Notes: generated by a model not told the origin, from the sequence alone. A stretch of 64,000 bases of DNA from an uncultured Enterorhabdus sp. (GCA_947649205.1 CANSQM010000008.1:30729-94728), one strand, 5' to 3'. Positions 9,286 to 17,956 are shown, numbered from the stretch's first letter. Translations and numbers: made by a program.

Positions 9286-10368
9286 TTAATCCTCGACGGT
9301 TGAAGCCTCTTCCTTCATGCCAAGAATCTCATCAAAGAGGCGCTGCAGGTCCTCCTCGTCTTTGAACTCAATCTCGATCTTGTTCTTCCCCTTGGAAGAT
9401 TTGACGCGCACATTGGTCTTGAGGGTCTCGCGCAGCGTCTTGGCAACCGACTTGAACACGGGCGGAGTTGCGGGACGACTTGAAGCAGGTGAAGGCTCTT
9501 TCTTTCCCGAAAGCAAGCGGGCAAGACTCTCGGCCTCACGCACGGTCATGTTCCCCTCAACGATCTTCTCGGTAAGTTTCGCACGACCCTCGAGCGTGGG
9601 CACCGAGAGAATAGCGCGGGCATGACCGGCTGTAATCTTCTCCTCATAGAGCAACTGCTGAGCCTCTTCGGGAAGGTCAAGCAAGCGAAGGGCGTTGGCC
9701 ACCGTGGATCGGCCCTTTGAAACCGCCTGAGCAACCTCAGCCTGGGTCATCGAACGGCGCTCCATAAGACGGCGGTACCCGTAAGCCTCCTCAATGGGAT
9801 TCAGATCGCTTCGCTGAATGTTCTCAATCAGAGCCAGCTCCAGTGCGAGGCTATCGTCGGCTTCCTTGATGCGAATCGGCACCTTTTCGAGTCCCGCAGC
9901 CTTGGAAGCCTGCCAACGGCGCTCACCGGCGATAATCTGATAGGTACCGTCGCCCATCTGGCGAACAAGAATCGGTTGAAGCAGGCCGTCCTTCTCGATA
10001 GAAGTAGCCAACTCCTCAATCTCTTCCTTCTTGAACTGAGTTCGGGGCTGATCGGGATTGGGGAAGATGCTATCGAGGCTCACCTCATCGGTGGTCTTCA
10101 CCTCCACCGTTTCCTGGGCGAGAGCGGGCACAACGGCGCTCACCTCCCGGGGAATCGGCTCAGAGAGCACAGCGTCAGCCCCTTCCTCGTTGACGACAAC
10201 GCGGGAAGCCGGTCGAGAGGATACCGGTGCATCCTCGATATCCTCAACCTGAACCGTCAGCCGCTGGCTTGCGGGAGCTGGGACAGCGGGAGCAGGAGCC
10301 TCATAGGAGCCGGGGAGAAGAGAACTGAGACCTCGACCCAATCCACCGCGTCGTTCTGGCTTAGCCAC
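9286..10368 (-). CDS. parB: Chromosome partitioning protein ParB
   Basis: 360 residues from GTG 10368 (MAKPERRGGLGRGL); a TTG at 10374 is an alternative, but its spacing to the GGAAG ribosome-binding sequence is too short. ParB is the CTP-dependent clamp that loads at parS and spreads, recruiting SMC and ParA. Visible features are the N-terminal GGLGRGLSSLLPG motif that contacts ParA, a disordered linker, LDSIFPNPDQPR, the CTP/nuclease-fold box GERRWQASKAAG, a central helix-turn-helix (MTQAEVAQAVSKGRSTVAN), and a charged C-terminal dimerisation domain. It overlaps the parA stop by 8 bases, indicating translational coupling. Confidence 0.95.
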   Translation of the reverse strand: MAKPERRGGLGRGLSSLLPGSYEAPAPAVPAPASQRLTVQVEDIEDAPVSSRPASRVVVNEEGADAVLSEPIPREVSAVVPALAQETVEVKTTDEVSLDSIFPNPDQPRTQFKKEEIEELATSIEKDGLLQPILVRQMGDGTYQIIAGERRWQASKAAGLEKVPIRIKEADDSLALELALIENIQRSDLNPIEEAYGYRRLMERRSMTQAEVAQAVSKGRSTVANALRLLDLPEEAQQLLYEEKITAGHARAILSVPTLEGRAKLTEKIVEGNMTVREAESLARLLSGKKEPSPASSRPATPPVFKSVAKTLRETLKTNVRVKSSKGKNKIEIEFKDEEDLQRLFDEILGMKEEASTVED

Positions 10369-11359
10369 GGGCAATCACTTCCTTCGCGAGTTCGATATAG
10401 GACAGGGAACCGCGACCACGGGGGTCGTACTGGGTAATAGGCTGTCCGAAACTGGGAGCCTCGGACAGTTTCACAGTGCGGGGAATAGGGGTGGAGAACA
10501 CGAGACGCCCAAAGTAGTCACGAACCTCATCGGCAACCTGCTTCGAGAGGATTGTGCGACTGTCGTACATCGTCAAGAGAATGCCGTAAATATCAAGGGG
10601 CGGATTCAAGCGACTTTTGACACGTTTCATTGATTCAAGAAGTTTTGTCACACCCTCAAGGGCATAGAATTCGCACTGGATGGGAATGAGCAGCTTGTCG
10701 GCGGCCACCATGGCGTTCACCGTGAGCAAACCCAAAGCCGGTGGACAATCAATGATGACAAAGTCGTACTTCCCCCGCATGGAACCGATGGCGTCCTTCA
10801 GACGATTCTCGCGCGCCATCTCGGAAACCAACTCCACTTCGGCGCCAGCAAGGTTAATGGTCGCCGGTGCCACATCGAGGCCCTCGGCCACATCGGGAAT
10901 GATAACCTCCTCCAATGGAGCATCATTCAAGAGCACATCGTAAATGCACTGCCGGATAAGACCCTTCTCGATACCAAGACCGCTGGAGCAGTTCCCCTGC
11001 GGGTCAAGGTCGATGAGAAGAACCTGCTTGCCCATCTCTCCCAGAGCGGCAGAAAGATTAATGGCCGTCGTCGACTTGCCAACACCGCCCTTTTGATTGA
11101 TGATGCCAATCACGCGCGTATGCCCGATCACATGCTTGACGGGAGCCTTGTCCTTGTAGCTCTTAAGAGGCTGCACAGGCTCAGGGCGATATGCCGCTGG
11201 AGACACATCCCGCATCGACACCTCAAGCTCATCGGGATCAGGTTCGCGATAGGTTGCATCCGCCTGAGTTTCACGTTGTTCCTGAGACTGAGGGGCACGG
11301 CCCTCGGCGATAGTCTGATTCTGTTTATTGTCCCGTTTAAGACCATCAAAAAATCCCAC
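10361..11359 (-). CDS. parA: Chromosome partitioning ATPase ParA (Soj)
   Basis: 332 residues from GTG 11359; AAGGAGG five bases upstream decides this start. An N-terminal extension of about 95 residues (GFFDGLKRDNK, then charged and proline-containing sequence) precedes the ATPase domain, which has the deviant Walker A KGGVGKSTTAINLSAAL, LLIDLDPQGN and IIDCPPALGLLTVNA. ParA binds DNA non-specifically as an ATP dimer and pulls ParB-parS complexes. The extension is longer than in the minimal Soj protein. It forms an operon with parB. Confidence 0.95.
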   Translation of the reverse strand: MGFFDGLKRDNKQNQTIAEGRAPQSQEQRETQADATYREPDPDELEVSMRDVSPAAYRPEPVQPLKSYKDKAPVKHVIGHTRVIGIINQKGGVGKSTTAINLSAALGEMGKQVLLIDLDPQGNCSSGLGIEKGLIRQCIYDVLLNDAPLEEVIIPDVAEGLDVAPATINLAGAEVELVSEMARENRLKDAIGSMRGKYDFVIIDCPPALGLLTVNAMVAADKLLIPIQCEFYALEGVTKLLESMKRVKSRLNPPLDIYGILLTMYDSRTILSKQVADEVRDYFGRLVFSTPIPRTVKLSEAPSFGQPITQYDPRGRGSLSYIELAKEVIARG

Positions 11360-11443
11360 AGGAACCTCCTTCCTTAGTTGCAGCACAGTATAGCATCGGC
11401 CCCGTACCACAGGGCCGCTGATTCATAGGAGCGGCGAGTTAAT

Positions 11444-11469
11444 CGTGATGTTTCACGTGAAACATCACG
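11444..11469. other. parS: parS site 3 in a 26-bp palindrome
   Basis: The perfect parS core at 11449-11464 abuts the rsmG stop codon. The palindrome extends five more bases each side (CGTGA / TCACG), running into the last rsmG codons. No T-tract follows. Confidence 0.9.
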
Positions 11470-12139
11470 GACGGGGTTTCAGCGGGTTCCTCTGAGCCAG
11501 GCCGATGCGCCGAGGTAGCTTGACCTTACCGCGGCCGATCTTCTCAAACACGAGAATAGTGCGGCTCGTCTCACCATCGCTGAGCGTAAGTTCCCGTCGG
11601 GAGACAAGCTTCATGCCAACTAAGCCCTCCACCACACGAGCTTCTTCTAGCTCCTCATCATCTACCTGGGCCTTATAGCATATCAGTTGTCCGCCCTTGC
11701 TGAGCAAGGGCGAAGCGAGCTCGAGAAGGGATACAAGCCGCGAGAGCGCGCGGGCCGTGAGAGCAGAGAAAGAACCGGGACGTTCCAGAGCCAACTCCTC
11801 AATACGGCCGTCGTAGGTGCTTATCTGACCACCTAAGCCAAGCTCTTCGAGAACACCCGCCACAAGAGCCATCTTCTTCTTGACTGAATCAACCAACACC
11901 GTCGTACGGCCCGTCGCTATGGCAAGGGGCACACCGGGGAACCCGCCGCCGGAGCCGAGATCACCATAGAGTCCCTCAGGAGCGGCCTCCATCTCAGGAA
12001 GCCCCACAAGAGAGTCTTCGATATGGAGGATCTCCGCCTCCGCCTGTGAGGCGATGCGGGTGAGGTTCGTCGTCTTATTGACCTCGAGAATGGCATCAAG
12101 ATATTGATGAGTCAAATCGCGACACTCTGACGAAGTCAT
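11465..12139 (-). CDS. rsmG: 16S rRNA (guanine527-N7)-methyltransferase RsmG
   Basis: 224 residues from ATG 12139 (MTSSECRDLTHQYLD). It methylates N7 of G527 in 16S rRNA with S-adenosylmethionine. Family motifs are NLTRI, HIEDSL, the SAM-binding GDLGSGGGFPGVPLAI, VDSVKKKMAF-like VDSVKKKMALV, and ARALSRLVSLLE. An upstream TTG at 12157 is in frame but has no ribosome-binding site, whereas GGAGG precedes the chosen ATG at slightly long spacing. The position between jag and parA is the conserved origin-region order. Confidence 0.93.
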   Translation of the reverse strand: MTSSECRDLTHQYLDAILEVNKTTNLTRIASQAEAEILHIEDSLVGLPEMEAAPEGLYGDLGSGGGFPGVPLAIATGRTTVLVDSVKKKMALVAGVLEELGLGGQISTYDGRIEELALERPGSFSALTARALSRLVSLLELASPLLSKGGQLICYKAQVDDEELEEARVVEGLVGMKLVSRRELTLSDGETSRTILVFEKIGRGKVKLPRRIGLAQRNPLKPRP

Positions 12140-12184
12140 AGGATCCCAAGCCTCCAAAGTTAGAAACGGTAATGAGATATTGTA

Positions 12185-12215
12185 AAGGAAAAGGACGGGG
12201 TCTCCCCCGCCCTTT
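12185..12215 (-). terminator. Intrinsic terminator after jag
   Basis: Arms at 12190-12200 and 12205-12215 pair (CCCCGCCCTTT with AAAGGACGGGG, one mismatch), and on the minus strand the hairpin is followed by TTTTCCTTTA. It lies between the jag stop and rsmG, so rsmG-parA-parB probably has its own promoter. Confidence 0.7.
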
Positions 12216-12243
12216 CAGTACCGATAAATGAAATTCGCGGTAA

Positions 12244-12825
12244 CTACAGGGGAACCACCACAACGTGACGAGCGGAGCCCTCTCCCTCGGACACCGTCTC
12301 AACACGATCGTCATCACGAAGAGCGATGTGGATGATGCGGCGCTCATAGGGAGTCATCGGCCGCAGGCCCACCTTGCGATGCTGGCTAACCGCCCGATTG
12401 GCAGAGGAATGGGCGATCGACTCCAGCTTCTGGCGCTGACGATTCTTGTACCCTTCGACATCCACTACAACCGGATAACGGAACCCGATGGTGCGAACCG
12501 TAATCATAGACACGATGAACTGAAGGGCATCAAGGGTCTTGCCGTGGCGGCCGATCAGAACGGCCATATCATCACCGCTGATATCGAGGATGAGCTCCCC
12601 CTCATCTCCCTCGTACTCATCGATAGTTACATCGCCCACATTGAAGTACTGGAGAATATCCTGCAATGCAGCAATGGCCGTGTCAGCGATGTTGTCCAGC
12701 ATCTCGTCGGTGACCACCAGCTCGTCAGAGTCGGCCGCTGTATCGGCAACCGTCTCGTCCAAAGTGCCGACAGCATTGCCTTCCGCTTCCGTAGCTTCCA
12801 TAGCCTCGATGGATTCTTCGGTCAT
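12244..12825 (-). CDS. khpB: KH-R3H RNA-binding protein Jag/KhpB
   Basis: 193 residues. It is an RNA-binding regulator usually encoded beside yidC and, in Gram-positives, linked to cell elongation and division. An acidic N-terminal region of about 70 residues is followed by a KH domain with the GxxG loop in LIGRHGKTLDAL, then an R3H domain (SANRAVSQHRKVGLRPMTPYERRIIH). The C-terminus (GSARHVVVVPL) is typical. It lacks the separate N-terminal Jag_N domain seen in some homologues, replaced by acidic sequence. It lies downstream of yidC with parS site 4 between them. Confidence 0.92.
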   Translation of the reverse strand: MTEESIEAMEATEAEGNAVGTLDETVADTAADSDELVVTDEMLDNIADTAIAALQDILQYFNVGDVTIDEYEGDEGELILDISGDDMAVLIGRHGKTLDALQFIVSMITVRTIGFRYPVVVDVEGYKNRQRQKLESIAHSSANRAVSQHRKVGLRPMTPYERRIIHIALRDDDRVETVSEGEGSARHVVVVPL

Positions 12826-12886
12826 CAGGAGCTCCTTTCCTCCTCGCAGGGTTCCGCGGCAAACTCTTGTACTCCACGGACAAACA

Positions 12887-12916
12887 AAGAGAGTGTTTCA
12901 CGTGAAACACTCTCTT
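12887..12916. other. parS: parS site 4 in a 30-bp palindrome, terminator-like
   Basis: The perfect parS core at 12894-12909 is extended to a perfect 30-bp palindrome (arms AAGAGAG / CTCTCTT). Read leftward, in the direction of the yidC-jag transcript, it is followed by TGTTTGTCC, a U-rich tract. It lies between the yidC stop and the jag start, so it could attenuate jag expression. Confidence 0.85.
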
Positions 12917-12928
12917 GAAACAACGATC

Positions 12929-13705
12929 TTAGCGCTTCTTCTTGGGGCGCTTCTTCTTTTCCCTGCGCACCACGTCGACTTCGATGGGCTTGACCACAAG
13001 AGCCTCCTCCTCTTCGCGCTTCTTGTCCTGCGCGCGGCAATGGGCAAGGGTCAGCTGATTCTGCGCGATGCCAATCACGGAACTGGCACCCCAGAACAGG
13101 AGCACGCCAGCGGGGGAACCCCATGAGATCCAGAGCATCATAATCGACATGATACCGCCCATCATGAGCGTCTGATTCTTCTGCTGGGTGTTCTCAGTCT
13201 TCAACTGCTGGAGCACCATGGGAAGGAACGTCGCGCCAGCAAATACCACCATCAGGATCAGGTAAGGGAAGAAAGCCCCGAAGCCTTCGGCAAAAGCCCC
13301 CGAGGGGGTCTGCACCAGATTGGGAACCAGATTGTAGAACGAATAGCTTTCGTTGCCGATACGGTCGCCCATCTCGCGCAGCACCTGGAACAGGGCAATG
13401 AAGATGGGCATCTGCAGCAGCATCGGGAGACATCCGGCGAGGGGATTGAACTTCATCTCCGCATATATCTTCTGCATCTCCTGAGACTGCCGCGTGGGAT
13501 CATCGGGGAACCGCTCCTTGAGCGCCTGGATTTTCGGCTGCACCTTCTGCATGGCATAGTTCGACTTCGCCTGCTTATGCATCAGGGGCGCTACGATGAT
13601 ACGGAAGATGATCGTAACGATGATGATAGCCAGGCCCCAGTCGTGGCAGAAGTTAAAGAAGAACTGAATGACATCGAAGATCCAGTCCTTAAAGATATCC
13701 CACAT
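12929..13705 (-). CDS. yidC: Membrane protein insertase YidC/Oxa1
   Basis: 258 residues, without the lipoprotein signal and large periplasmic domain of Gram-negative YidC. It inserts and folds membrane proteins with or without Sec. ATG 13705 (MWDIFKDWIF) is preferred because GAAGGG lies six bases upstream; the TTG two codons earlier touches that sequence. The Oxa1 core is clear: IIVTIIFRIIVAPLMHKQ, MQKIYAEMKFNPLAGCLPMLLQMPIFIALF and the later GVLLFWGASSVIGIAQN. The C-terminus is strongly basic (RREKKKRPKKKR), as expected for ribosome contact. It is preceded by yidD and followed by jag. Confidence 0.95.
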   Translation of the reverse strand: MWDIFKDWIFDVIQFFFNFCHDWGLAIIIVTIIFRIIVAPLMHKQAKSNYAMQKVQPKIQALKERFPDDPTRQSQEMQKIYAEMKFNPLAGCLPMLLQMPIFIALFQVLREMGDRIGNESYSFYNLVPNLVQTPSGAFAEGFGAFFPYLILMVVFAGATFLPMVLQQLKTENTQQKNQTLMMGGIMSIMMLWISWGSPAGVLLFWGASSVIGIAQNQLTLAHCRAQDKKREEEEALVVKPIEVDVVRREKKKRPKKKR

Positions 13706-13737
13706 ACGCAACCCTTCTCAAGTCGGCCGCGGTAGCC

Positions 13738-13980
13738 TCATGGCACGGGATCGTATCCATGAGGGCCGCCCGGACGGCATTTCAGTATCCGTTTCGCCGT
13801 GAGGACGAACCCCTTGCGAAACCCGTAGCGCTTAAAGGCGATGAGCCCGTATTCTGAGCAGGTGGGGACGAAGCGGCAGGCAGGCGGCAAGAGCGGAGAG
13901 ATGGCCATGCGATAGAACATGATGATCCCAATGGCCCCAAGGGCCGGCACACGCTTAATGAAGGCGGCGATCCGCTGCAT
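13738..13980 (-). CDS. yidD: Membrane protein insertion efficiency factor YidD
   Basis: 80 residues from ATG 13980; GGGG lies five bases upstream, whereas the adjacent ATG at 13983 is too close to it. The YidD signature is complete: [31 protein letters not shown] followed by [17 protein letters not shown] (shown here in two blocks; key residues are the Pro-rich turn and three Cys). It is an amphipathic membrane-associated protein that helps YidC-dependent insertion. Its start overlaps the end of rnpA by 26 bases, a common arrangement. Confidence 0.93.
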   Translation of the reverse strand: MQRIAAFIKRVPALGAIGIIMFYRMAISPLLPPACRFVPTCSEYGLIAFKRYGFRKGFVLTAKRILKCRPGGPHGYDPVP

Positions 13981-14347
13981 CATTGCCCCTTTCCCACGAC
14001 GAGTCAAGGCGCGTCGCTACGTCGGCGCAGGCCCTGAGCACGTCCCCGTAGGAGGCTCGGCAGAGCGATGCACGGGCGAGGAACACCACATCCTTGTCAG
14101 GCCACGGCCCTCCCAAATCTCGGCAGAGGGCCCGCAGCCGTCGCTTCGCTTGGTTGCGCCAAACGGCGTTTCCCAACTTCTTCCCAGCAATAAAAGCAAC
14201 ACGACCAGGGCGGTCGTGTTGCACGTCTTCAACTCGGGATGACACCGAGGGATGCTCTCCGACAATCAGCGTAAGATAAGGAGTTTTCAGACGCCGACCA
14301 GTTGAGAAGAGCTGGGAGATTTCAGTGCTGGACTTAATGGTATCCAC
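13955..14347 (-). CDS. rnpA: Ribonuclease P protein component
   Basis: 130 residues, starting at GTG 14347 after AGGAG. It is the protein subunit that, with the RNA subunit, matures tRNA 5' ends. The signature RNR-like motif is [20 protein letters not shown], with [12 protein letters not shown] near the N-terminus and [18 protein letters not shown] near the C-terminus. It follows rpmH at 12 bases and overlaps yidD. Confidence 0.93.
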   Translation of the reverse strand: MDTIKSSTEISQLFSTGRRLKTPYLTLIVGEHPSVSSRVEDVQHDRPGRVAFIAGKKLGNAVWRNQAKRRLRALCRDLGGPWPDKDVVFLARASLCRASYGDVLRACADVATRLDSSWERGNDAADRRLH

Positions 14348-14359
14348 GCCTGGGCACTC

Positions 14360-14494
14360 CTAGACGGTGAGACGCTTGCGCCCCTTAGCACGACGGGAAG
14401 CGAGAACAGCGCGACCGCCCTTGGTGGACATGCGGGCACGGAAGCCGTGGCACTTGGCGCGCTTGCGTTTGTTCGGTTGATAGGTGCGTTTCAT
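14360..14494 (-). CDS. rpmH: 50S ribosomal protein L34
   Basis: 44 residues, [20 protein letters not shown] then [24 protein letters not shown], a standard-length L34 that is almost entirely basic. It is too short for many gene callers. First gene of the leftward rpmH-rnpA-yidD-yidC-jag operon, with a consensus promoter directly upstream. Confidence 0.97.
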   Translation of the reverse strand: MKRTYQPNKRKRAKCHGFRARMSTKGGRAVLASRRAKGRKRLTV

Positions 14495-14534
14495 TGTTTT
14501 CTTTCCCTTTCATGGTTCAAAGAATAGCTTTCCG

Positions 14535-14562
14535 ATTATATACCACAGACAGAGGCTGTCAA
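14535..14562 (-). promoter_or_regulatory. Consensus sigma-70 promoter of rpmH operon
   Basis: On the minus strand a perfect -35 TTGACA (14562-14557) and a perfect -10 TATAAT (14540-14535) are separated by 16 bases. The start site would be near 14528, giving a leader of about 34 bases before rpmH. Confidence 0.88.
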
Positions 14563-14665
14563 CGGGGAACTCTTGGGAAAACGCGAAGACTGTCGGTAGG
14601 ATTGCCCTATCTCTCGGAAAGGAGAGGTTTCAGCGAGGACGAAGGCGAGTGTGACCCTAGGATTA

Positions 14666-14697
14666 CCTCTTCGCGAATACAGGTTATCGCGAAGAGG
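14666..14697. repeat. Perfect 11-bp inverted repeat upstream of the rpmH promoter
   Basis: CCTCTTCGCGA (14666-14676) and TCGCGAAGAGG (14687-14697) are separated by ten bases. It lies in the roughly 515-base gene-free stretch between rpmH and dnaA. It could be a protein-binding site or a hairpin. The rest of that stretch holds the rpmH promoter and the dnaA terminator, and nothing else recognised. Confidence 0.5.
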
Positions 14698-14957
14698 GCG
14701 ACAGGTACAGCAACAGGTCGTTAGGAGCGATCGACAGCGAACCGTCGGGGAGAGCAACAGGGTGGTTCGACCGAGCAGGCTTCCGCATCTTCTATTTTCT
14801 TTCCCTTCGTCATTACAATAAAACCGGTGGATTAGTCGAGAACCGTAGGAAATCCCTGCTCACCGCCATGAAATTCTTTCGGGAAACTGGTTTATTTTCT
14901 GTAGGGGACATCGACGGTACTCTGTTGGCTCGGTCGTTCCGGCGACGCCATTCGTGG

Positions 14958-14990
14958 AAAAAGGGAGGGGTTATGCCCGCGATATCCCCT
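14958..14990 (-). terminator. Intrinsic terminator of dnaA
   Basis: On the minus strand a 9-bp stem with one mismatch (AGGGGATAT / ATAACCCCT; 14990-14982 with 14974-14966) is followed by CCCTTTTT, about 20 bases beyond the dnaA stop. Confidence 0.65.
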
Positions 14991-15010
14991 ACAATCCCCC
15001 GATTTTGCAC

Positions 15011-16816
15011 CTAGGATTCCCGAATGATCTTCATGAGTCGCTCCACGTCGCTCTGCACATCCACGTTGTCTACGAGCATCTTCTCGACGGTTCGAGTGGA
15101 GTGGATCACGGTCGTGTGATCGCGATTGAACTTCTTACCGATATCGCCTTGGGGCATATCGAGCATCTGGCGGCAGAGGTACACGGCGATATGGCGGGGA
15201 TGCACGATGGTGCGGCTGCGCCCCGGGCCGATGAGGTCGCTGTGGCTGACCTTGTAGTACTCCTCCACCGCTCGTTGGATGTCCTCAACGGTAATGTTGC
15301 GCGACAGGCCGCCGGAGAAGTGGTTCTCCAGGAGGGACCGCACCTCCTCCATAGTGACATCGCCCTGCTCGCCCATGGAGGTCTGATAGAAAGCCACCTT
15401 GGTAATGGCGCTCTTCAGCTCGCGGATGTTCGACCCCGAGATCTCAGCAATATAGAGTTGCACGTCGTTGGCGAGGGCCAAATGCCCGAACCCCTCACTG
15501 CGACAAAGCTCGTCGGTGAAGGATTTGACGATGCCGAGCTTGGTCTCGATGTCGGGCGGCTGAATGTCCACGGGGGAGCCGGCGGCGAAGCGAGATTGGT
15601 AGCGCTCGTCGAGACCGATGCTCTTGGGGGCGCGATCGGCCGACAGCACTACCTGGCTGCCACGGCTCGTAAGGGTGTTGAGCAGCTGGAACACGATGTC
15701 GAGGGTGCGCTCCTTGCCTTGGAACTTCTGGACGTCGTCGATGAACAGCACATCGGCTTCCTCGTAGAAGGTCTTGAAGTTCTTGAAACTGCTCTTCTCC
15801 CGATCATGGGCGGCGCTGGCCTCGGCATATTCATTGGTGATGCTGTCGGCGTCCACGAAGACGGTGCGGAGGTGAGGGTAGGTTTCCCCGATGTAATTCT
15901 GGATGGCCCGCATGAGGTGGGTCTTCCCCAGACCGCTTCTACCGTAGATGAACAGGGGGTTGAGGGCTGCCCGGCCTGGCTGCTCGGCCACTTGCACGGC
16001 CATCTGGTAGGCAAGGCGATTCGACGAACCGATGACGAAGTTGCTGAAAGTATAGGCTGAACAGGGGTTTGCCGCTCCCAGCGCTCCCGTCGGCTGCTGG
16101 GGGCGGTAGTGATCCTCAGCTCCAATATCGGCGGCTGGGCGGGCGGCGATGCATTCGGCTCCTGGCATCCCAGCCGCGCCCGTTGCGGGAACCGCCGCTG
16201 TCGGACCCCCGAGGCCGCCTTCGCCCCAGGGCGCCGCCGCCGGGGCCGCGGGGGAGCTTGAGGTCGTGGACAAATCGGGAGTTGAAGGGCTTCCCGGAGT
16301 TCCCGGAGCCGTTGCGGGAGGGTTCCCGGGCCACGGGGCTGGGTAGGTATTCGTGGGGAAGGGGGCCGTGGCCAAGGGACTTGATGGAGCTCCGGCGGCT
16401 ACGGCCGGGACCGCCTCCGGGAAGGACGCCGGCGTCGCCACGGACGCCGGAACCGGCATGGCGGGGGATGCCGGGGCACCCGTCGGCGTCGCTGCGGGGA
16501 TAGGGGTCGTGGGGGACGACGTTGCCGCCATGGCCGCGGCCTTGCGGGCCTCCTGTCCCGGGTCGACGGCAACGGCGACGGTGAACGAAATACCGCATAG
16601 GTCGAGGAGAGCCCGCTGGATGGGTTCTACATAGTGCTGCTCCACCCAGGACTTGATGAAGTCGTTGTCGGCGGTGAGCATGAGGAAGGAGTCGCTCATG
16701 GCTTGGGGCTCAAGGCGCGAGAAGAAGGCGGTGACCTGGGAGGCATCCATGTCGGGATAGTTCATGACCTGGGTGCAGATGGCGTGCCACTGTTGATTGA
16801 GTTTCTCGCTGTCCAT
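15011..16816 (-). CDS. dnaA: Chromosomal replication initiator protein DnaA
   Basis: 601 residues, longer than the usual 440-520. Domain I is at about 1-85. An unusually long linker rich in Pro, Ala, Gly and Thr (about 88-252) follows, then the AAA+ domain with Walker A GRSGLGKT at 292-299, Walker B VLFIDDVQ and the arginine-finger region, and domain IV with the DnaA-box-binding signature DHTTVIHSTRTVEK. It opens oriC with ATP and loads the helicase. The start ATG 16816 is preceded by AAGGAAG. It lies 81 bases after the ATPase-winged-helix gene and is probably co-transcribed with it. Confidence 0.97.
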   Translation of the reverse strand: MDSEKLNQQWHAICTQVMNYPDMDASQVTAFFSRLEPQAMSDSFLMLTADNDFIKSWVEQHYVEPIQRALLDLCGISFTVAVAVDPGQEARKAAAMAATSSPTTPIPAATPTGAPASPAMPVPASVATPASFPEAVPAVAAGAPSSPLATAPFPTNTYPAPWPGNPPATAPGTPGSPSTPDLSTTSSSPAAPAAAPWGEGGLGGPTAAVPATGAAGMPGAECIAARPAADIGAEDHYRPQQPTGALGAANPCSAYTFSNFVIGSSNRLAYQMAVQVAEQPGRAALNPLFIYGRSGLGKTHLMRAIQNYIGETYPHLRTVFVDADSITNEYAEASAAHDREKSSFKNFKTFYEEADVLFIDDVQKFQGKERTLDIVFQLLNTLTSRGSQVVLSADRAPKSIGLDERYQSRFAAGSPVDIQPPDIETKLGIVKSFTDELCRSEGFGHLALANDVQLYIAEISGSNIRELKSAITKVAFYQTSMGEQGDVTMEEVRSLLENHFSGGLSRNITVEDIQRAVEEYYKVSHSDLIGPGRSRTIVHPRHIAVYLCRQMLDMPQGDIGKKFNRDHTTVIHSTRTVEKMLVDNVDVQSDVERLMKIIRES

Positions 16817-16897
16817 ATCGCTTCCTTGCGGTCCTCTCGCGGGGTTACAGGGGAAAAGGGGCGGTTGTTCTAACCGAGGCGTCGGGGTCTTCCGGGG

Positions 16898-17956
16898 CTA
16901 CAGGAGCCCGGGAATCACCTGGGCACCGTAGGGGGTGAGGGCGTACTTCTGGCCGTCCTTCGTCACGAGGCTCTTGTCGCGCAGCTCGTTGAAGTTGTTC
17001 GTCACCGTTGAAGGCTTGGCCCCGAGTCGCCGGCAGATATCGGTGTTGCCGAGGCTCCCCTCGGTGGCGAGAAGCCGCAGCATCTCCTGCTGAATCTTGT
17101 TGAGCCGCAGGATGGGCGCCCCGGTCACGGGGGTCATCGGATAGGGCATGGCCTGGACCACGGGCGTGCCCGTCGGCGCCGGAACCGGGGCGTAAGTGCC
17201 CGGCAAGGGCTGGCCGGCCATGGTTCCGTAGGGACTCGCAGCCGGTGCCGGGACGGGGGTGTAACCGTAGGGCTGCGGAGCAGGAGCCGGCATGGTGCCG
17301 ACCGCGCCCGGCACTCCCATCGGGGCTCCGTAGGCCGCCGCCATGGTGGCGGGTGCCTCCATGGCTCCTGGGTAGGAGCCCGCTTGTGCCATGGTTCCGT
17401 AGGGGCTGACCTCGATATAGTCGTCCTCTTCCTCCTCATCGGGCCCTCCGAGGCTGATGGTGACGACGGCCCCGGTTCCCAAGTTGTCCTCGATGGTGAT
17501 GGTGCCGTGGGACGATTCTAGGTACTCGCGCACGATGGGCAGTCCCGATCCCACGCCGCGGATGTAGTTGCGCATGGGCTCAACGGCTGAGGAGAACCCG
17601 GGCATCTGGGCCTTTTCCTTAGAGGGGATACCGGGCCCGTGGTCGGCGAACACGATGGTGTTGCCCTGGTCGCGAATGGTGACGAGTACACCCTTGAACT
17701 GGGCATGGATAAAATTCTCAGATACCTCTCGGATGACCGTGTAGGGGATGGAGCCGCCCGCGCCCCGCGCTTGTTCGTACACGCTGGAAGCGAGGGCCTC
17801 GATGTAGGCCCCGGTGGCGGCCGGCTGAATCTCGATGACCCGCGGCGCACTGAGCAGGTCGTCGTAGAGCGCGATGCGGCCGACGGTTTCGACAAAGGTG
17901 TAGTCGAAGGGCTTCGCTTCGGGGATGGTGTCCGGCTGGGCGGCGTGTGTTTCCAT
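16898..17956 (-). CDS. Histidine-kinase-like ATPase domain fused to winged helix, at oriC
   Basis: 352 residues from ATG 17956. Residues about 35-170 form a GHKL/HATPase_c domain: N-box REVSENFIHAQF (Glu80, Asn81), G1 box FADHGPGIP (Asp105), G2 box RGVGSGLPIV (134-141), and a terminal GTGAVVTISLGG strand. There is no phospho-accepting His or dimerisation helix region, so it resembles anti-sigma-factor or ATP-sensor modules more than a complete kinase. A linker of about 110 residues rich in Pro, Tyr, Gly and Ala follows. The last 70 residues are a winged helix (NTDICRRLGAKPSTVTNNFNEL). It is inferred to be an ATP-responsive DNA-binding regulator in an operon with dnaA. Its target is unknown. 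Confidence 0.8.
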   Translation of the reverse strand: METHAAQPDTIPEAKPFDYTFVETVGRIALYDDLLSAPRVIEIQPAATGAYIEALASSVYEQARGAGGSIPYTVIREVSENFIHAQFKGVLVTIRDQGNTIVFADHGPGIPSKEKAQMPGFSSAVEPMRNYIRGVGSGLPIVREYLESSHGTITIEDNLGTGAVVTISLGGPDEEEEDDYIEVSPYGTMAQAGSYPGAMEAPATMAAAYGAPMGVPGAVGTMPAPAPQPYGYTPVPAPAASPYGTMAGQPLPGTYAPVPAPTGTPVVQAMPYPMTPVTGAPILRLNKIQQEMLRLLATEGSLGNTDICRRLGAKPSTVTNNFNELRDKSLVTKDGQKYALTPYGAQVIPGLL

